9,570 nt of DNA, taken from contig CALGYL010000232.1 of assembly GCA_937934775.1 (NCBI GenBank), forward strand, positions 1 to 9,570, given 5' to 3'. A model generated the notes under the pieces. The model did no database searches and was not told the DNA's origin. It worked only from the letters and a program-made list of their open reading frames with translations. This document shows, one piece after another, positions 6,142 to 9,570 of the stretch; positions within the stretch are counted from its first letter, which is position 1, and every line of letters starts with the position of its first letter. Both the position numbers and the translations under genes were made by a program. Source of the DNA: an uncultured Clostridia bacterium. Lineage in GTDB: Bacteria; Bacillota; Clostridia; Christensenellales; Aristaeellaceae.

Positions 6142-7334
6142 GCACGCAATCCAATACCCCGAAAAATCGGGATGCCCTTGGACTCAACACCATCGAGATC
6201 GATACGATCGGTGAGATCCTCAACATCAGCATGGGCGCCGCGGCCACAGCCATCTCCCTGATGCTCAGCCGGTCGGTGGTGATCACCACGCCGACCGTCA
6301 AGGTACTCTCGCCGGATCAGTTTGAGTTCTCCCGGCTCGAACCGGCGATGGGCATTGAGATTCAGTACGTCGAGGGCTTGCACGGCTCGAACGTCATGAT
6401 CATGAGCGTCAAGGATGCCAGCGCCATCGTCGGACTTCTGCTGGGCGACAGCGGCGAGGGCATGGATGCTTCCGAGATGAACGAGCTCCAGACCAGCGCG
6501 CTGGGCGAGATCATGAACCAAATGATGGGCGCGTCCAGCACGGCGCTGGCCACGTTCCTGAACCGCAGCATCAACATTTCGCCGCCCACCTCCTTCGAGA
6601 TGGGGGATTCAGCCGAGCGGTTCGCCTGGATGCGCGAGCAGGAGTTCATCGTTACGGTCGGCTTCCGCTTTGTGGTGGAAGACCTTCTGGACAGCGAGTT
6701 CATCACGGTCATGCCGGTGGAGTTCACCCGGGAACTGGTTAAAAACGCGATGAACATGGGCGATGAGCCGGAGGAGCCGTCCGATCAGGCCCGCCAGGAA
6801 GAGGATTCGGACGATGTCGCCACCGGACACCGGCAGGTGCCCAATCCTGTTTATGGCAGCGAGTACGATGAGGATGTGCCGCCTCGCCGGCGGAAGGCGC
6901 CTGAGCCCGCTCTGTCCCGCGCCCCATCCCCACCGTCCGCACGCCCCGCGCCATCCTATGACGCCGCCCCCAGCCGCGCCCCGGCCTACGAAGCCCCGCC
7001 CGAGCGCCGGGCGCCCCGCCGAAGCGTGGACGTCACACCGCTGCAGTTCGGCAGCCTGGACGGCGGCGGAGGAGACGATTCGGATCAGGTCAATCTGGAC
7101 CTGGTGATGGACATCGACCTCAACGTGGTGGTGGAAATCGGCCGGATTAAAAAGCTGGTCAAGGAAATCGTCGCGCTTCGGGCAGGCTCCATCATCGAAC
7201 TGGACAGACAGGCGGGCGAACCGGTGGACATTGTGGTCAACGGCAAACTGATCGCCCGCGGCGACGTGGTGGTCATCGACGACAACTTCGGCGTCCGGAT
7301 CACGGAAATCGTCGGCAGCCTGACCAAGCCGTAG
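6138..7334 (+). CDS. fliY: Flagellar motor switch phosphatase FliY (FliN-type)
   Basis: FliY is a C-ring protein of Gram-positive bacteria combining a CheC-like CheY-P phosphatase with a FliN domain. Both phosphatase motifs D/S-x3-E-x2-N-x22-P are intact: D22-E26-N29-P52 and S120-E124-N127-P150. After a Pro/Arg/acidic linker (about 205-300) comes the FliN/SpoA domain (about 318-395; LRAGSIIELDRQAGEPVDI, GDVVVIDDNFGVRI), nearly identical in pattern to Bacillus FliY. At 398 residues it is close to the Bacillus length. Unlike the Bacillus protein it lacks the N-terminal LSQDEIDALL segment: residues 1-20 are polar and then run straight into the first motif. The start is ATG 6138, with GAAGG about 12 bases upstream. 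In Bacillus cheY follows; here fliO does. Confidence 0.95.
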   Translation: MSTQSNTPKNRDALGLNTIEIDTIGEILNISMGAAATAISLMLSRSVVITTPTVKVLSPDQFEFSRLEPAMGIEIQYVEGLHGSNVMIMSVKDASAIVGLLLGDSGEGMDASEMNELQTSALGEIMNQMMGASSTALATFLNRSINISPPTSFEMGDSAERFAWMREQEFIVTVGFRFVVEDLLDSEFITVMPVEFTRELVKNAMNMGDEPEEPSDQARQEEDSDDVATGHRQVPNPVYGSEYDEDVPPRRRKAPEPALSRAPSPPSARPAPSYDAAPSRAPAYEAPPERRAPRRSVDVTPLQFGSLDGGGGDDSDQVNLDLVMDIDLNVVVEIGRIKKLVKEIVALRAGSIIELDRQAGEPVDIVVNGKLIARGDVVVIDDNFGVRITEIVGSLTKP

Positions 7335-7336
7335 AG

Positions 7337-7348
7337 CCTGATAACAGG
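7337..7348 (+). repeat. Short inverted repeat before fliO
   Basis: CCTG (7337-7340) pairs with CAGG (7345-7348) around the loop ATAA, ending two bases before the AAGGAG of fliO. It is only four pairs, reported because other junctions in this operon also have one. Confidence 0.3.
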
Positions 7349-7349
7349 T

Positions 7350-7355
7350 AAGGAG
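7350..7355 (+). promoter_or_regulatory. Ribosome binding site of fliO
   Basis: AAGGAG nine bases before TTG 7365. It supports the rare TTG start; the next in-frame ATG (at codon 27) would cut the membrane helix. Confidence 0.75.
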
Positions 7356-7364
7356 TGGGGCACT

Positions 7365-7745
7365 TTGACGGACGCAATAAACACACTCTCCCTGATTGCG
7401 CCCTTGCTGGGGGTCGTGGCGGTGATCATCGCCGCGTATCTCATGACCAAGTGGCTGGCCAACAGGCAGTCTGTCAGGCCGGTCGGCCAGCGCATCCGGG
7501 TGATTGAGCGCGTGCCTCTGACCCGGGATACCTATCTGGCGCTGGTGCGGGTGAAGGGCAAGACCTATCTGCTTTCCGTCGGCCCCGGCCATGTGGAGCA
7601 GATCGGCGAACTGGACAGTGGCAAGCTCACCTCCGGCGAGCGCATGCAAGGCGGGGAGGACTTTGAGTCGCTCCTGTCTCAGCGCGTACGGCGCCTGAAG
7701 AGTCAGCCCGCGGAAACCCGTGCGAGGAGCGGCTCGCGGCGATGA
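7365..7745 (+). CDS. fliO: Flagellar export-apparatus assembly protein FliO (FliZ-type)
   Basis: FliO is a small single-span membrane protein that stabilises FliP during assembly of the export gate. The 126-residue product has one hydrophobic helix at about 8-28 (LSLIAPLLGVVAVIIAAYL), then a cytoplasmic domain with the family pattern RIRVIERVPLTRDTYLALVRVKGKTYLL (from 43) and GPGHVEQIGEL (about 73-83), and a basic tail. It lacks the cleaved signal peptide and periplasmic part of the longer Bacillus FliZ (about 219 residues). The start is TTG, chosen by the AAGGAG spacing. The stop overlaps the fliP start as ATGA, and the order O-P-Q-R is canonical. Identity rests on pattern plus context since FliO diverges fast. 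Confidence 0.88.
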   Translation: MTDAINTLSLIAPLLGVVAVIIAAYLMTKWLANRQSVRPVGQRIRVIERVPLTRDTYLALVRVKGKTYLLSVGPGHVEQIGELDSGKLTSGERMQGGEDFESLLSQRVRRLKSQPAETRARSGSRR

Positions 7746-8566
7746 AAAGAAATTTCTTACGGCCGGTACTGCTTCCGGCGCTTCTGTTGGTGCTTCTCAT
7801 GGTCATCGCGCCCTGCGCCTTGGCACAGAGCACGACGCCCGCTCTTGTCGCGAGCCCCGCTCCGACCGCGGGCGTTTCGAGCGTCAACACCCCGTCGCAA
7901 ACTTCTCCGTCGCTCAGTTTGGGCGGCTTCAGTCTGGGCTCAAATACGGATCTTCTCGAAATTCTGATGGGTCTGACGCTGCTGGCGCTGGTTCCCTCGA
8001 TCCTGATCATGACCACCTCCTTCACGCGGATTGTGATCGTGCTCTCATGTCTTCGAAACGCCATCGGGCTTCAACAGACGCCGCCCAACCAGGTTCTGGT
8101 GGGCATCGCGCTGTTTCTGTCGCTGTTCATCATGTCTCCGGTGATCGGAAAGATCAACGACACCGCCTACCAGCCCTACGAGCGCGGAGAGATTACCCAG
8201 GCCGAGGCGCTGGAGAAAGCGCAGGTACCGCTCAGGGAGTTCATGCTCAAAAACACCAACACCCAGGACCTCAACCTGTTCCTCGATTTGGGCAACTATC
8301 AGCAGCCAGAATCCTACGACCAGATCAATATCCTGGTGATCATTCCCGCCTTCATCACCAGCGAGCTCAAGCGGGCGTTTTTGATCGGTTTCCTGCTGTA
8401 CCTGCCGTTCCTGGTCATCGACATGGTGGTGGCGAGCACGCTGATGAGCCTGGGCATGGTCATGCTTCCGCCGGTTCTGATCTCGCTGCCATTCAAGCTG
8501 ATGATTTTTGTGCTGGTGGACGGCTGGTCCATGATCGTCAAATCCCTGGTAATGAGCTTTAATTGA
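7742..8566 (+). CDS. fliP: Flagellar export-gate protein FliP
   Basis: FliP is the main ring-forming subunit of the FliP5Q4R1 export gate in the inner membrane. The 274 residues include a signal peptide (1-28, cleavage probably after CALA) and a low-complexity periplasmic stretch (about 29-67). Then come membrane helices at about 72-92 and 115-137, a cytosolic/periplasmic loop with RGEITQAEALEKAQ and PLREFMLKNT (163-172), and the terminal helices with IPAFITSELKRAFLIGF (201-217), IDMVVASTLMSLGM and LPFKLMIFVLVDGW. These are the diagnostic FliP sequences. GAGGAG at 7724-7729 serves as its ribosome site, in addition to ATGA coupling with fliO. A hairpin follows the stop directly. Confidence 0.97.
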   Translation: MKRNFLRPVLLPALLLVLLMVIAPCALAQSTTPALVASPAPTAGVSSVNTPSQTSPSLSLGGFSLGSNTDLLEILMGLTLLALVPSILIMTTSFTRIVIVLSCLRNAIGLQQTPPNQVLVGIALFLSLFIMSPVIGKINDTAYQPYERGEITQAEALEKAQVPLREFMLKNTNTQDLNLFLDLGNYQQPESYDQINILVIIPAFITSELKRAFLIGFLLYLPFLVIDMVVASTLMSLGMVMLPPVLISLPFKLMIFVLVDGWSMIVKSLVMSFN

Positions 8567-8589
8567 TTGCGCCGGGCGTCCCGGCGCAA
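8567..8589 (+). repeat. Perfect 10-bp inverted repeat between fliP and fliQ
   Basis: TTGCGCCGGG (8567-8576) and CCCGGCGCAA (8580-8589) are exact reverse complements around the loop CGT. The hairpin starts on the base after the fliP stop and ends one base before the GGAGG of fliQ. No T-run follows, so it does not look like an intrinsic terminator. A role in mRNA processing, stability or translational coupling is possible. Confidence 0.9.
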
Positions 8590-8590
8590 G

Positions 8591-8595
8591 GGAGG
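8591..8595 (+). promoter_or_regulatory. Ribosome binding site of fliQ
   Basis: GGAGG seven bases before ATG 8603. It decides the fliQ start at 8603 and argues against an in-frame TTG at 8567, which lies in the hairpin and would add twelve basic residues foreign to FliQ. Confidence 0.85.
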
Positions 8596-8602
8596 AAACC
8601 TG

Positions 8603-8869
8603 ATGTCGCAGGCGGGAATCATCTCGGTACTCAGGGACACGCTGTCGACGGCGCTGACCATGGCCGCCCCCTTTCTGGCGGCCAGCGTGGGCATCGGCAT
8701 CATCGTATCGGTCATTCAGGCGGCCACGCAGATCCACGAGCAGAACGTCGGATTCGTGTTCAAGGTGCTGGCCATCGCGCTGCTCATGATCGGGCTGGGC
8801 TCGTGGCTGATCGCGCACAGCACAGACCTGTTCACCCGCACGTTCGCGGCCATCGACTCGCTGAACTGA
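8603..8869 (+). CDS. fliQ: Flagellar export-gate protein FliQ
   Basis: FliQ is a small two-helix inner-membrane protein, four copies of which wrap the FliP/FliR core of the export gate. At 88 residues it has the normal length (about 89). Two hydrophobic helices are seen at about 17-38 and 52-71, joined by the diagnostic loop VIQAATQIHEQ (37-47). The following FVFKVLAIALLMIGLGSWLI corresponds to the usual FvPK...GPWM stretch, with Phe for Pro and Ser for Pro at the two typical Pro positions. It is followed after 28 bases by fliR, which has GGGAGG at 8883-8888. Function and placement are secure. Confidence 0.95.
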   Translation: MSQAGIISVLRDTLSTALTMAAPFLAASVGIGIIVSVIQAATQIHEQNVGFVFKVLAIALLMIGLGSWLIAHSTDLFTRTFAAIDSLN

Positions 8870-8897
8870 TCCTCGGGGAGAAGGGAGGCGCGCCGGC

Positions 8898-9570
8898 ATG
8901 GCCCTGAACTACAACACCTACCTCGTGGCACTGTTGGTATTCACCCGCATGACAGGCGCGTTCCTGTTCAACCCGATGCTGGGCCGAAAAAGCGTGCCGG
9001 CCATCGCGAAGGTCGGTCTGGCGCTGCTTCTGACAATCCTGGTGGTTCCGACAATGACCATCCCGGAAGCCTCCTTCCCCACGCCGCTCTCGTTCATGCT
9101 GGCGCTGGTGCGGGAACTTATGATCGGCTACGCGCTGGGCCTGATCTTCAACCTGTTCATCTCCCTGGTTCTGATGGCGGGCGAGATCATGGACATGGAA
9201 ATGGGTACCAGCGTCAGCAAGATCTACGACCCGCAGAGCGGCATTTCGATGCCGCTGACCGGCACCGCGCTTAACATCATGATGACGCTGATCTTCTTCT
9301 CGACCAACGGCCACCTGACGCTGATCAAGATCATCGCCGCCTCGCTTTCGATGTTCCCGCCCGGGCCCCAGATGGTGGGCGTGGAGATCGGCAGCTACCT
9401 TACGATGATGCTGGGCGACATGATCATTCTGGCGCTGAAGCTGGCGATGCCGGTTCTGGCGATTGAGCTGCTCTCCGAGGCGGGGCTGGGCGTCCTGATG
9501 CGGATCGTGCCCCAGATCAACGTATTCGTGGTGGGCATTCAGATCAAGATTGCCATCGGCCTGATCATCA
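8898..9570 (+). CDS. fliR: Flagellar export-gate protein FliR (3' truncated by window end)
   Basis: FliR is the single-copy subunit that completes the FliP5R1 gate core. ATG 8898 is preceded by GGGAGG at 8883-8888 (nine bases). The frame is open to the last base, giving 224 residues of a usual 255-265. It starts MALNYNTYLVALLVFTRM, then AFLFNPMLGRKSVPAIAKVGLA (family signature GRKSVPA, 29-35), a hydrophobic segment to about 55, RELMIGYALGLIFNLF (72-87), and the family block GEIMDMEMGTSVSKIYDP (95-112). This is followed by GISMPLTGTALNIMMTLIFF, NGHLTLI (137-143), and VPQINVFVVGIQIKIAIGL near the end, matching the usual PQMNVF-x-x-G-x-P-x-K motif. In Bacillus and Clostridia flhB comes next, outside the window. 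Confidence 0.96.
   Translation, partial: MALNYNTYLVALLVFTRMTGAFLFNPMLGRKSVPAIAKVGLALLLTILVVPTMTIPEASFPTPLSFMLALVRELMIGYALGLIFNLFISLVLMAGEIMDMEMGTSVSKIYDPQSGISMPLTGTALNIMMTLIFFSTNGHLTLIKIIAASLSMFPPGPQMVGVEIGSYLTMMLGDMIILALKLAMPVLAIELLSEAGLGVLMRIVPQINVFVVGIQIKIAIGLII

Noticed and set aside
7365..7393. TTGACG at the fliO start as a -35 promoter box
   Set aside because: No TATAAT-like box lies 16-18 bases downstream; it is the start codon region of fliO.
8567..8589. The fliP-fliQ hairpin as an intrinsic terminator
   Set aside because: It has no following T-run, and the next gene's ribosome site follows at once; fliQ and fliR must be expressed with fliP.
8887..8894. GGCGCGCC palindrome before fliR
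   Set aside because: An eight-base palindrome of this kind is expected in GC-rich DNA; no further symmetry or known operator surrounds it.
1..9570. CRISPR arrays, tRNA/rRNA genes, insertion sequences, defence genes
   Set aside because: None seen. The only tandem repeat is coding (fliK), the spacing is not CRISPR-like, and every gene is a recognised flagellar gene.

Overview
The window is a stretch of one flagellar (fla/che-type) operon, with every gene on the + strand and no intergenic gap longer than about 40 bases. The gene order is fliI(3' part)-fliJ-fliK-flgD-flgE-flbD/swrD-fliM-fliY-fliO-fliP-fliQ-fliR(5' part). This is the Bacillus/Clostridia arrangement. The markers are a FliY with two CheC-like sites instead of a short FliN, a short one-domain FlgD, a hook protein of about 270 residues, and an FlbD/SwrD gene after flgE. 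The DNA is clearly GC-rich, so the likely source is a GC-rich member of the Clostridia or a related Gram-positive anaerobe. I cannot name the species. Most starts have strong GGAGG-type ribosome binding sites.

Bases 1-43 are not biological. They match an Illumina TruSeq indexed adapter: the end of the P7 primer, a 6-base index (GCCTAA) and the read-2 primer. The adapter is in frame with fliI by chance and creates a false start codon at 27. Real sequence starts at 44, inside fliI.

Layout: 44-683 is the C-terminal half of the export ATPase FliI; 699-1145 is its coiled-coil partner FliJ; 1175-3499 is a very long, Ala/Pro/Gly-rich FliK (hook-length ruler) containing four 57-base tandem repeats at 2036-2263; 3528-3959 is the hook cap FlgD; 3997-4827 is the hook protein FlgE; 4866-5123 is FlbD/SwrD; 5127-6119 and 6138-7334 are the switch proteins FliM and FliY; 7365-7745, 7742-8566, 8603-8869 and 8898-9570 are the export-gate proteins FliO, FliP, FliQ and FliR, the last cut by the window end. 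Together these cover export energisation (FliI/J), hook assembly and length control (FliK/FlgD/FlgE), the C-ring (FliM/FliY) and the export gate (FliO/P/Q/R).

I see no new biological system. The points worth a second look are the adapter, the in-frame FliK repeat, a perfect 10-bp inverted repeat between fliP and fliQ, the absence of fliL (and motAB), cheY and ylxF/motE from their usual slots, a FliY without the N-terminal CheY-binding motif, and a four-codon minicistron overlapping the fliY start.
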